Source: Lachnospiraceae bacterium
Lineage (GTDB): Bacteria > Bacillota > Clostridia > Lachnospirales > Lachnospiraceae
DNA: 61,070 nucleotides
Direction of reading: 5' to 3'
NCBI GenBank assembly: GCA_021205225.1
Contig: JAJPXX010000127.1
Span: 1-61,070, forward strand
Shown here: in pieces, positions 52,555 to 60,790 of the stretch
Layout of the letters: every line of letters begins with the position of its first letter
How positions within the stretch are numbered: the first letter of the stretch is position 1
Translations under genes and position numbers: made by a program
The notes under the pieces: generated by a model
The model's input: only the letters and a program-made list of their open reading frames with translations
What the model was told of the DNA's origin: nothing
The model's database searches: none

Positions 52555-55014
52555 ATGGGAATGGATTACAGCAAAGTATCTGACTGGATCATCCGGGAGG
52601 ATTCTTTCCAGCCGCTGGCTCTGGGAAAATGCGAGGCGATTATGAGCCTCGGAAATGGTTATATTGGCATCCGCAGCGCGACAGAAGAGCGTTACCTGCG
52701 GGAGACCAGAGGCACCTTTGTAGCGGGAACCTTTAATAAATTTGATAAAAATGAAGTAACCGAGCTGCCGAACGCGGCGGATATGATGGCGATTGAGTTG
52801 TCCATCGACGGGGAGCCGTTTGATCTGAGTGTCGGCAGCATGGAAGACTACGCCAGAGAACTGAATGTGAAGACTGGCGAGCTGAAACGGAGTGTCATCT
52901 GGACGTCTCCGGCAGGTAAGCGTGTGTCGTTTGCTTCGTATCGGGTCGTTTCTCTGAAGCATCTGCACTGGATTGCGCAGCGGATCGAAGTGAAACCGCT
53001 GGATCAGGATGTGACGGTGAAAATCCGCTCCGGTATCAACGGAACAGTGACAAACACCGGAAGCCAGCATTTTTCCGAGGGCGATAAGCGCTTCTATGAC
53101 AAGCGCTTTATCCAGTTCGTGCAGAGAACGACACAGTCCGGGATTGATTTTGTCAATACGACTTCGCATAAGCTGGTTCTGGGCGGGAAGATCGTAGATC
53201 AGGAAGCGCAGGTGTATATTGAACGCCGCGAAATCTTTGCCGGGTACGAGACAGAGGTGAAGGCCGGAGAGCTGTTGGAAATTGAAAAGTATTCGAATGT
53301 CTACACGACTCGCGATTTCGATGCTCCTCTGCTTTTTAACACGGACGCGCAGGAGGCGGTCACGGCTGAACTGCAAAAAACCGGACTTTCCGACTGCAAG
53401 GAAATGGAGCAGATGGGCTATCGGAAGATTGCTGATGAGTCTGCAGCCGAGTGGGAGAAAGAAGTGTGGGCGCAGGCGCCGATCTGTATTGAGGGATATC
53501 AGGAAAAAGAGGAGAAGCCGGAGACAACTGCTGGTAGCCCGGATGATACCGGAGTTTTGTCCGTGAAAACAGATCCGGCACAGTTGGATCAGTTCGCGGT
53601 GCGCTTCGCGCAGTATCATATGCGTGTGATGGTACCCGCGCACGACAACCGCATGAATATCGGCGCAAAGGGACTTTCCGGAGAGGGATATAAGGGACAC
53701 TGCTTCTGGGATACAGAGATTTTTCTGTTGCCGTATTACATATTTACCAGTCCGGAGATTGCCCGCAAGCTGGAGGAATACCGTTATCTTTCCCTGCCGG
53801 GTGCACACGCGAAGGCCGCGCATAACGGCTATCAGGGGGCGATGTTCCCGTGGGAATCCGCGTGGCTGGATGACGGCGAGGTAACGCCGGAGTATTGTGA
53901 CGTCGATATCCTGACCGGGTTGCCGATTAAGGTTTGGTCCGGCATCATTGAACAGCACATTACCGCGGATGTGGCTTTTGGCGCTTGGCAGTATGCGGTG
54001 ATTACCGGTGACGAAGACTTTATGGATCAGTATGGTTATGAACTGATCATGGATACGGCCTGCTTCTGGGCGTCCCGCCTGGAGCCAGGTGAGGATGGCT
54101 TTTACCATATCAATGACGTTGTGGGGCCGGATGAATTCCGTGAGCACGTCAATGACAACGCATTTACCAACTACATGGCGCGCTGGAATATGAGCAAGGC
54201 CAGGGAATATTATCAGATTTTAAAAGCTCAAAAGCCGAAGCTGTTTGCAAAACTGGAGGCAAAATGGGAGAACCGTGCCGCAGACGGCTGCGCTTCCGGT
54301 CATGCGCTGGAGGCTGCGTATGCGAAATGGAAGGACGGCTGCGAACACATTTTCCTGCCGCTTCCGAATGAGCAGTACGTGCTTCCGCAGGACGACCGTT
54401 ATTTGAGCTGTCGTGACATTGATCTGACGAAATACAAACAGCAGGAGCATATCGGCGGCATCATGCGTGACTATAATCTGGAGCAGATCAACCAGATTCA
54501 GGTATCCAAGCAGGCCGACGTCCTGGTTCTGTTTTTCCTTTTAGAGGATCAGTTCACACCGGAGGTCAAGGCTGCGACCTGGAAGTATTATGAGCAGCGG
54601 ACGATCCATGATTCCTCGCTCTCCCTTTCTACCCATGCGGTGCTTGCCTGCGATATGGGAGAGCCAGAGATGGCCTACGACCTTTATAAAAAAGCATCCA
54701 TGATCGATCTTGGTCCGTTCATGGGTTCGTCCAACATGGGAATTCACGCGGCCTCCTTTGGCGGCGTATGGCAGTGCGTGGTATACGGCTTCGGCGGGGT
54801 GCGGATGCTCGGCGGAAAGCTGCGCATCAATCCATTGCTGCCGGAAGCCTGGAAACGCTTAACCTACACGATAATCTGGAAAGGGCAGAAGCTGGCGGTC
54901 GAAGTGACAAAGGACGAAATCGTGATAGAAAACCTCTCAGGAAAGGCGCCGGTCGAGCTGGAAGTAGCGGGTCAGGCACGTGTCCTTGAAGGGAAAATGA
55001 ATGTCGCACTGTGA
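52555..55014 (+). CDS. GH65 family enzyme (disaccharide phosphorylase type)
   Basis: 819 residues from ATG 52555 behind GAGGGG. GH65 blocks are clear: SLGNGYIGIRSATEE, then the (alpha/alpha)6 barrel with GHCFWDTEIFLLPYY and the acid Glu527 in VVGPDEFREHVNDNAFTNYM. Most GH65 enzymes phosphorolyse alpha-glucosides such as kojibiose, nigerose, maltose or trehalose to beta-glucose-1-phosphate. A polar insertion (about 320-347) lies just before the barrel. Specificity cannot be read; a second GH65 follows. Confidence 0.9.
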   Translation: MGMDYSKVSDWIIREDSFQPLALGKCEAIMSLGNGYIGIRSATEERYLRETRGTFVAGTFNKFDKNEVTELPNAADMMAIELSIDGEPFDLSVGSMEDYARELNVKTGELKRSVIWTSPAGKRVSFASYRVVSLKHLHWIAQRIEVKPLDQDVTVKIRSGINGTVTNTGSQHFSEGDKRFYDKRFIQFVQRTTQSGIDFVNTTSHKLVLGGKIVDQEAQVYIERREIFAGYETEVKAGELLEIEKYSNVYTTRDFDAPLLFNTDAQEAVTAELQKTGLSDCKEMEQMGYRKIADESAAEWEKEVWAQAPICIEGYQEKEEKPETTAGSPDDTGVLSVKTDPAQLDQFAVRFAQYHMRVMVPAHDNRMNIGAKGLSGEGYKGHCFWDTEIFLLPYYIFTSPEIARKLEEYRYLSLPGAHAKAAHNGYQGAMFPWESAWLDDGEVTPEYCDVDILTGLPIKVWSGIIEQHITADVAFGAWQYAVITGDEDFMDQYGYELIMDTACFWASRLEPGEDGFYHINDVVGPDEFREHVNDNAFTNYMARWNMSKAREYYQILKAQKPKLFAKLEAKWENRAADGCASGHALEAAYAKWKDGCEHIFLPLPNEQYVLPQDDRYLSCRDIDLTKYKQQEHIGGIMRDYNLEQINQIQVSKQADVLVLFFLLEDQFTPEVKAATWKYYEQRTIHDSSLSLSTHAVLACDMGEPEMAYDLYKKASMIDLGPFMGSSNMGIHAASFGGVWQCVVYGFGGVRMLGGKLRINPLLPEAWKRLTYTIIWKGQKLAVEVTKDEIVIENLSGKAPVELEVAGQARVLEGKMNVAL

Positions 55015-55089
55015 TGAGGCAAAGGGGTGTGGGCGGACGAATATGCGCACGGTAAGCTATGCTTTGTTCGATTTATGAACGCTTTTGAA

Positions 55090-55107
55090 GAGCAGTTGTA
55101 ACTGCTC
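55090..55107. other. 8-bp hairpin between the GH65 genes
   Basis: GAGCAGTT and AACTGCTC pair around GT. No T-run follows. Located 75 bp after the first GH65 gene; it may stabilise or attenuate the transcript. Confidence 0.5.
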
Positions 55108-55198
55108 AGGACTGTTATGAGTAGTTTCTGTGCACTGTGTTATGTGCGGAGCAAGAAGGGGATAGACAAGTATCCATGTATATACGAAGGAGGGCAAA

Positions 55199-57712
55199 AT
55201 GAGTTATGCGGGCCTGACATTTACCAATGATCATATTCTCATGGAGCAGGAATACAGCCTGCTTCATGAGGCAAACGTAGCTACGCTTCTGACTACCGGC
55301 AACGGTTATATGGGCGTCCGCGCGAGCCTGGAAGAATTTTCCAGTCTGGGAATTCAGGGCTTCCTGGTGCGCGGCGTGATGGACGAAGTGGTGGAAGTGC
55401 GGCTGACCATGTGCGATAATATGTACATGAAAAAATACTACGTTGAGGAAGAACGCCTGAAAAAGTTTGAAAAAGAGGAGCGGGCGATTAACCTGCTGGA
55501 CTTTCTTCTGATCCGTTTTGAGATTGGCGGAGAAATCTTTTATCCGTGGGAAGGCACGGTTCATTCCTGGAAGCGGTGGCTGGATCTGTCCGATGAAACC
55601 CTGCACCGTGAAGTGGTTTGGGAAAACAGCAAGGGTCAGAAAAGCCGTTTCTCTTTTGTTCGGTTCGCAAGCTTTGCGGATGACCATACCTACTGCATGA
55701 GAGCGTCCATTGAACCGCTCAATTATTCCGGAGAAGTTTCTATTTACAGCGGTCTGGATCTGCGCACAAAATCAAATGGCCAGATGCCGCAGAAATCCAC
55801 AGGGACCGGGTTTGAAGGACAGACCCTCTGGCAGGAAGAAATTGTCGGGCCGAAATATGGATTCCACGCAGTTACAGGCGTTGCCAATCATTTCAGCCAG
55901 GGCGACGCCAGATGGGAAAATATAGACGGAACGGCGCCGGGGGCGGATGAGCGCGCGGAAGGTCTGGTCATGCAGAAGATTACCTTTGCAGCTGCGCAAA
56001 ATCAGTGCTATACTCTGGATAAGCTGACTGCGACGGTGACGAGCCGCGATTTTGAAGAGGGAAAGGTTCTGTCCAATGATGCGCTCCTGAAAGAAAGCAA
56101 GTCGCCTCTGGACTGTGTGAAAAAATATCTGGAACGGCTGCAAAAGAGCAGCTATGAGGAAGAATATAAGAAGCACAGTTCCATCTACCAGGATCTGGCG
56201 GCGAAGCTTGAGGTTTCCATAAAGGGCGATGAGACTGCAGATCGGGCGATCCGTTTCAGCAATTACCATACGCTGCTGTCGATTGCGCGGAATGATTATG
56301 TACACAGCTTTTCCGCAAAGGGACTGACCGGTGAGACCTATAACAATTTTGTGTGGTGGGATGCGGAAATCTTTCAGGCGCCGGTCTTCCAGCAGACGAT
56401 GCCGGAATACAGTAAGAATAATATTTTATTCCGCTATTCTCATCTTCCCCAGGCGAGGAAGCTGGCAGAAAAGGAAGGATGCCGGGGAGCGCGCTTCCCG
56501 TTTACGACGGGCGTGACCGGCGAGGAGACCGTGTGGATTGATGTGCGGCATCCGTTTATGCAGATTCACTGCGTATCCGATGTAGCGCTGTCTGTTCTGA
56601 ATTATTATACTTGTACCGGGGATGAGGATTTCCTGAAAAAATATGGGATAGAGATTCTGCTGGAGGTATGCCGCTACTGGGCTTCCCGCGCCGTCTGGAA
56701 TGACGAAAAGAAGCGCTATGAGATTTTTCAGGTGACGGGGACGGATGAACATCACCCCTATGTGGACAACAACGCCTATACAAATTACAGTGTCCATCAT
56801 GTCCTTTCCGATACGCTTCGGCTGTTCGAACAGTTTGAGGCAGAACTGTCCGAGCTGAAGACCAGAATCGGTTTTACGCCGGAGGATGCAGCTGCGATTG
56901 CGGACGTGGCGCAGAAGCTGTATCTGCCGCTGGATAAAACGACCGGGATGATCCCGCAGTTTGACGGTTATTTTGATCTTTCCAGAGAGCTGGAGGTTCA
57001 GGGCGGCAGCAAGAGCGGCTACACGCAGATGAAGCAGGCTGGCCTTTATAATAAGAGCCAGGTTATCAAACAGCCGGATGTGCTGATGCTTTTCGCGTAC
57101 CAGAATCTGGCAGACCGCGGCATTTGCAGTGCATCGGCAGAATCTGGCTGTGGTGTGAACGTGACATCGGCAGCATGCGATTGCGGCGGCAGCGTTCAGG
57201 GTTCGGAAGTACCGGCAAGGGGTGAATGGAGAATTCCCATGCCGGCAAAGGCCTACAGCCGCAACCTTGACTACTACCAGGGGCGGTGCGAGGCAGCTTC
57301 CTCTCTGTCCTACTGTGTACATTCGATCTGCTTCGCGGATATGGATATGCCGGAGAGCACTTACGGCTATTTGATGGAGACAGCGGAGATGGATCTGAAA
57401 AATATGCATGGCGGCACGGAAAACGGCGTTCATTCAGGGTGCGCGACCGGCGCGTGGATGGCGGTTGTCCGCGGTGTGGCCGGTATGAAGATGACAGAGA
57501 CCCATGTGGAATTTGACCCGCATTTCATCCCGTGGTGGGAGGAAGTAAGCTTCCATTGCATCTGGCACGGACAGGGTTACCAGGTCACACTGTCAAATGA
57601 AGAGATCCTCGTAAGCGCAGATGTGAAGAACCAGGAAGTGCTTCCGGTGGTTATCCACCATGTCGGGCAGATCCTGAAACCGGGCGAGACAGGGCGCAGT
57701 ACGATTTTTTAA
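55199..57712 (+). CDS. GH65 family enzyme, second paralogue
   Basis: 837 residues. LLTTGNGYMGVRASLEE begins the N-domain; the barrel has NNFVWWDAEIFQAPVF and the acid Glu517 in VTGTDEHHPYVDNNAYTNY. It differs from its neighbour in the acid loop (TDEHHP against PDEFRE) and in the N-domain, so specificity probably differs. A Cys-rich insertion of about 40 residues (639-680) sits inside a conserved barrel region before the NLDYYQGR-SSLSY segment. AAGGAGG precedes the ATG. It could be a phosphorylase or a hydrolase. Confidence 0.88.
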   Translation: MSYAGLTFTNDHILMEQEYSLLHEANVATLLTTGNGYMGVRASLEEFSSLGIQGFLVRGVMDEVVEVRLTMCDNMYMKKYYVEEERLKKFEKEERAINLLDFLLIRFEIGGEIFYPWEGTVHSWKRWLDLSDETLHREVVWENSKGQKSRFSFVRFASFADDHTYCMRASIEPLNYSGEVSIYSGLDLRTKSNGQMPQKSTGTGFEGQTLWQEEIVGPKYGFHAVTGVANHFSQGDARWENIDGTAPGADERAEGLVMQKITFAAAQNQCYTLDKLTATVTSRDFEEGKVLSNDALLKESKSPLDCVKKYLERLQKSSYEEEYKKHSSIYQDLAAKLEVSIKGDETADRAIRFSNYHTLLSIARNDYVHSFSAKGLTGETYNNFVWWDAEIFQAPVFQQTMPEYSKNNILFRYSHLPQARKLAEKEGCRGARFPFTTGVTGEETVWIDVRHPFMQIHCVSDVALSVLNYYTCTGDEDFLKKYGIEILLEVCRYWASRAVWNDEKKRYEIFQVTGTDEHHPYVDNNAYTNYSVHHVLSDTLRLFEQFEAELSELKTRIGFTPEDAAAIADVAQKLYLPLDKTTGMIPQFDGYFDLSRELEVQGGSKSGYTQMKQAGLYNKSQVIKQPDVLMLFAYQNLADRGICSASAESGCGVNVTSAACDCGGSVQGSEVPARGEWRIPMPAKAYSRNLDYYQGRCEAASSLSYCVHSICFADMDMPESTYGYLMETAEMDLKNMHGGTENGVHSGCATGAWMAVVRGVAGMKMTETHVEFDPHFIPWWEEVSFHCIWHGQGYQVTLSNEEILVSADVKNQEVLPVVIHHVGQILKPGETGRSTIF

Positions 57713-57764
57713 TGCGCAGGGCTGTAAGAGGTATTTTCCGGCTGTCGCCGGACGCGGTCTACGC

Positions 57765-57784
57765 GTCTACACTTCGTTTCGGTC
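57765..57784 (-). repeat. Isolated arm tail of the palindromic repeat (copy E)
   Basis: On the minus strand it reads GACCGAAACGAAGTGTAGAC, matching the arm-3 tail of copy A at 18 of 20 positions. It lies in the 214-bp gap between the second GH65 and second GH2 genes, next to other small hairpins. Confidence 0.6.
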
Positions 57785-57862
57785 CGCGCGAAACGTCTCC
57801 TGCTCGATCATTCAGACCGGAAGGCAGGTCTGACAGGCAAGGATTTCGGAAGGATGGTTTTG

Positions 57863-57894
57863 GCCATGTCACGTACTTCCATGCGTGGCATGGC
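57863..57894. other. Hairpin before the second GH2 gene
   Basis: GCCATG-T-CACG and CGTG-G-CATGGC form a 10-bp stem with an internal mismatch and a 10-base loop, followed by TTATCTTGATT. It could be a weak terminator or attenuator 32 bp before the GH2 start. Confidence 0.5.
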
Positions 57895-57926
57895 TTATCT
57901 TGATTAAATGAAAGGTGTAAAAGATT

Positions 57927-60596
57927 ATGAGAACGCAAAAATGGAACGAAGGCTGGATGTTCTGGGAGGATAAGGATTCCTTTGCGCTGGTCTGGAATGT
58001 ACCGGAAATTGCGCGGAAGGTCACGCTTCCGCATGACGCGATGCTGGAGCGCCGCGCCTATGCCGATAGCCCCAATATGGGCAACACCGGATTCCGGGAC
58101 GGCGGTATCTACTGCTACGTGAAAAACCTGTATGTGCCGGAAGATGCCAGGGAAAAGCTTCTGATGCTGAAATTTGAGGGCGTCTACATGAACGCGATGG
58201 TTTACGTGAACAGCCAGCTCGCGGGAAAGAATATGTTTGGCTACACGACCTTTTATGTGCCTTTGAATGATTTTATCAAATATGGGGAAGAAAATGAAAT
58301 CCGGGTACAGGTGCGCAACAGCGGTATGACAAACAGCCGCTGGTATTCCGGCAGCGGAATTTACCGGGATGTGTACCTGCTGGAGTCAGAACTGACCTAT
58401 CTGGTGCCGGAAGGGATCCGCGTGACGACGGAATCCGTGAACGATTGCGTCGATGGCAGCTATGCGGTGATCAATGTCACTTCCGAGCTGAAAAATCTGC
58501 GGCACGCGCCGACCGATCTTATGCTGGAGACGGTGATCCGTGACGGAGCAGGGACGGAAGTCGCCAGAGAACATGCCGCTATCACGCTGTCCGGGCAGGA
58601 AGAGCGGACGCTGTCGCAGCGAATCGCGGTGGAAAATCCACAGCTCTGGTCGGATGAGAACCCGGCGCTGTATACGTATGAGATTGCTTTGACAGAACAT
58701 CCATCCGCCCGGGTGGTGCTGGACTCCGAATCCGGCACGTTCGGCATCCGCATACTGCAGCTGGACGCGAAGCGCGGACTTCGCGTAAACGGAAGGAGCG
58801 TGAAGCTGCGCGGCGCCTGTGTACACCATGATTCCGGACTTCTCGGCGCCGCGACCTTTGAAGAATTCCATCTGCGCCAGGCGAAAATCCTGAAGGAAGC
58901 CGGATTTAATGCGGTTCGTTCTTCTCATCAGCCGATGGCTCCAGCCATGCTGAAAGCCTGCGATGAGGTGGGCATTTATGTGATGGATGAGTTTTCCGAT
59001 ATGTGGAACCGCATGAAATCCGATCTGGACTATGGCCTGTACTTCCAGGAGTGGTGGGAGAAGGATGTGACAGCGATGGTGCGCCGTGATTACAATCACC
59101 CCTGCGTCGTACTGTATTCAATTGGAAATGAGATTCCGGAGATCGGCAGTGATGCCGGTGCGAAGCTCTGTTACGAGATCAACAGAAAAATCAAAGATCT
59201 GGACGACACCCGCTATACAACAGCCGGAATCAATGGTGTGTTTGCGGCCGGAGACCGGATCGGCGAGATCATGGCAGATCTTGCAAAGAATTCAGTTGGC
59301 GCAGATGTACAGGAAGGAACAGACGTGCAGGCGAATGCGGACACGCCAGTTCATGCGGATGCACCGATCGATACGGATGCGCAGGCCGACATGGACGTTC
59401 CGGCAGCGGGCGGCAATGTCAATGATTTTATGACGATGATGGATACCCGCATGGATGATATCGTCGTTCACCGCGCAATCTCCGACAAGCTGGAGAAAGC
59501 TTGCGCTTACCTGGACGTCGCCGGGTACAATTACATGACCGCGCGCTATGAGCGGGACGCAAAGGATTATCCGAACCGAGTCATCGTAGGCAGCGAGACC
59601 TATCCGCCTGAGATTGCGAGAAACTGGGGAATCATCAAAAGCGCGCCTCATGTGATCGGCGATTTCACCTGGACTGGCTGGGACTACATCGGTGAGGCTG
59701 GTGTAGGCATCCCGGCATATCACTGGGGTGAGGGCGGATTCGGCGCAGAATTTCCGGCGCAACTGGCCTACTGCGGTGATATTGATATCACAGGCAGAAG
59801 AAGACCGGCATCGTACTATAGAGAATGCGTCTTCGGCCTTCGCAAAGAGCCATACATTGCGGTGCAGAACCCGAATCATTATGGCGAGCCGCTGATCAAA
59901 ACCCCGTGGGTCATCAGTGACGCAACTGCCTCCTGGACCTGGGAGGGCTGTGAGGGCAAGCCGGTGATCGTCGAGGTTTACGCACCGGGCGATGAAGTGG
60001 AATTATTTGTAAACGGCAAATCTGTCGGCAGAGCGCCGAGCGGAGAGACCGCAGGCTACCGGACTCTATTTGAAACCACTTACGAGCCGGGGACAGTGAC
60101 AGCTGTGCTGTATAAAAACGAATGCTCCGGTATGGAAGCCGGGACTGCTCCAGAAAGATCTGGCATTGGAGACGGCGAAGCAGATATGAAAAAGGCAGTC
60201 GTCGCAGCCCAGACCGAGCTTCAGACCGCAGGAACCGCGGCACAGGTGGCACTTACCTGCGAGAAAACAGCGGTGGAAGCGTCCGGCCTGAATCGTTGTG
60301 CGATGGGTGAAGCGAAAGAAGAACTGCTGTTCATTGACGTGCAGCTGCTCGATGCCGCTGGCATTCTGGCAACTGGCGCTGAGGGCAGGCTGAAGGCGGA
60401 AGTCTCCGGAGGAGCCGTGCTGGCCGGATTCGGAAGCGGCAATCCGAAGCCAGATTACAACTATCTCGACGGAGTCGCTGACACCTGGGGGGCGACGGCG
60501 CTTCTGATTCTTCGAAAGACAGGCACTGGGGAGGCTGTTCAGGTAAAAGTGAGCACCGAGGATGGTCTTAAGGGAGAGCTGGAAATAGAAGGATAA
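57927..60596 (+). CDS. GH2 glycosidase (beta-galactosidase type)
   Basis: 889 residues with jelly roll (NSRWYSGSGIYRDVYLLE), Ig domain, TIM barrel and C-terminal Ig-like domains. The acid/base is Glu402 in YSIGNEIPE and the nucleophile Glu557 in VGSETYP. It is related to the GH2 at 44193. Two extra segments are notable: a hexapeptide repeat (460-495) in the barrel after VGADVQ, and a charged Ala/Glu/Thr-rich stretch (about 735-795) in the last domain. AAAGGTG precedes the ATG. Last gene of the block, followed by a terminator. Confidence 0.9.
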   Translation: MRTQKWNEGWMFWEDKDSFALVWNVPEIARKVTLPHDAMLERRAYADSPNMGNTGFRDGGIYCYVKNLYVPEDAREKLLMLKFEGVYMNAMVYVNSQLAGKNMFGYTTFYVPLNDFIKYGEENEIRVQVRNSGMTNSRWYSGSGIYRDVYLLESELTYLVPEGIRVTTESVNDCVDGSYAVINVTSELKNLRHAPTDLMLETVIRDGAGTEVAREHAAITLSGQEERTLSQRIAVENPQLWSDENPALYTYEIALTEHPSARVVLDSESGTFGIRILQLDAKRGLRVNGRSVKLRGACVHHDSGLLGAATFEEFHLRQAKILKEAGFNAVRSSHQPMAPAMLKACDEVGIYVMDEFSDMWNRMKSDLDYGLYFQEWWEKDVTAMVRRDYNHPCVVLYSIGNEIPEIGSDAGAKLCYEINRKIKDLDDTRYTTAGINGVFAAGDRIGEIMADLAKNSVGADVQEGTDVQANADTPVHADAPIDTDAQADMDVPAAGGNVNDFMTMMDTRMDDIVVHRAISDKLEKACAYLDVAGYNYMTARYERDAKDYPNRVIVGSETYPPEIARNWGIIKSAPHVIGDFTWTGWDYIGEAGVGIPAYHWGEGGFGAEFPAQLAYCGDIDITGRRRPASYYRECVFGLRKEPYIAVQNPNHYGEPLIKTPWVISDATASWTWEGCEGKPVIVEVYAPGDEVELFVNGKSVGRAPSGETAGYRTLFETTYEPGTVTAVLYKNECSGMEAGTAPERSGIGDGEADMKKAVVAAQTELQTAGTAAQVALTCEKTAVEASGLNRCAMGEAKEELLFIDVQLLDAAGILATGAEGRLKAEVSGGAVLAGFGSGNPKPDYNYLDGVADTWGATALLILRKTGTGEAVQVKVSTEDGLKGELEIEG
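59304..59411 (+). repeat. In-frame 18-bp tandem repeat inside the GH2 gene
   Basis: Six consecutive 18-bp units each encode a hexapeptide starting with Asp, for example DVQEGT, DVQANA, DTPVHA and DAPIDT (consensus Asp, small residue, Gln or Pro, three variable). The insertion lies between conserved GH2 barrel segments and keeps the frame. Confidence 0.85.
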
Positions 60597-60619
60597 TGTT
60601 TTCTGATGGAAAAAGTGAA

Positions 60620-60653
60620 AAAAGCCTTTCTGTGATAAAGCAGGAAGGCTTTT
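60620..60653 (+). terminator. Terminator of the second GH2 gene
   Basis: AAAAGCCTTTCTG and CAGGAAGGCTTTT pair over 13 bp with one mismatch/G-U and an 8-base loop; the right arm ends in TTTT. Confidence 0.85.
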
Positions 60654-60744
60654 GCCTGTTTGCGGTTCTGAAAATGTAGGAACCAGATCAAATCACCTGA
60701 AACAGATAGAATTTAATTGTTAAAAATTATCATTGCTTATTGTG

Positions 60745-60790
60745 AGCCGTCAAGCCTTTTCAAATCAAGGCTTTGCGGCTTTTGCCTTTT
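60745..60790 (+). terminator. Second hairpin with T-rich tail
   Basis: AGCCG-T-CAAGCCTT and AAGGCTTTG-CGGCT form an interrupted stem around TTCAAATC, followed by TTTGCCTTTT. It could be a second terminator serving either side. Confidence 0.6.

Noticed and set aside
52513..54147. 544-codon minus-strand frame opposite the first GH65 gene
   Set aside because: Shadow frame: no recognisable motifs, no ribosome site, and the plus strand has a complete GH65 enzyme.
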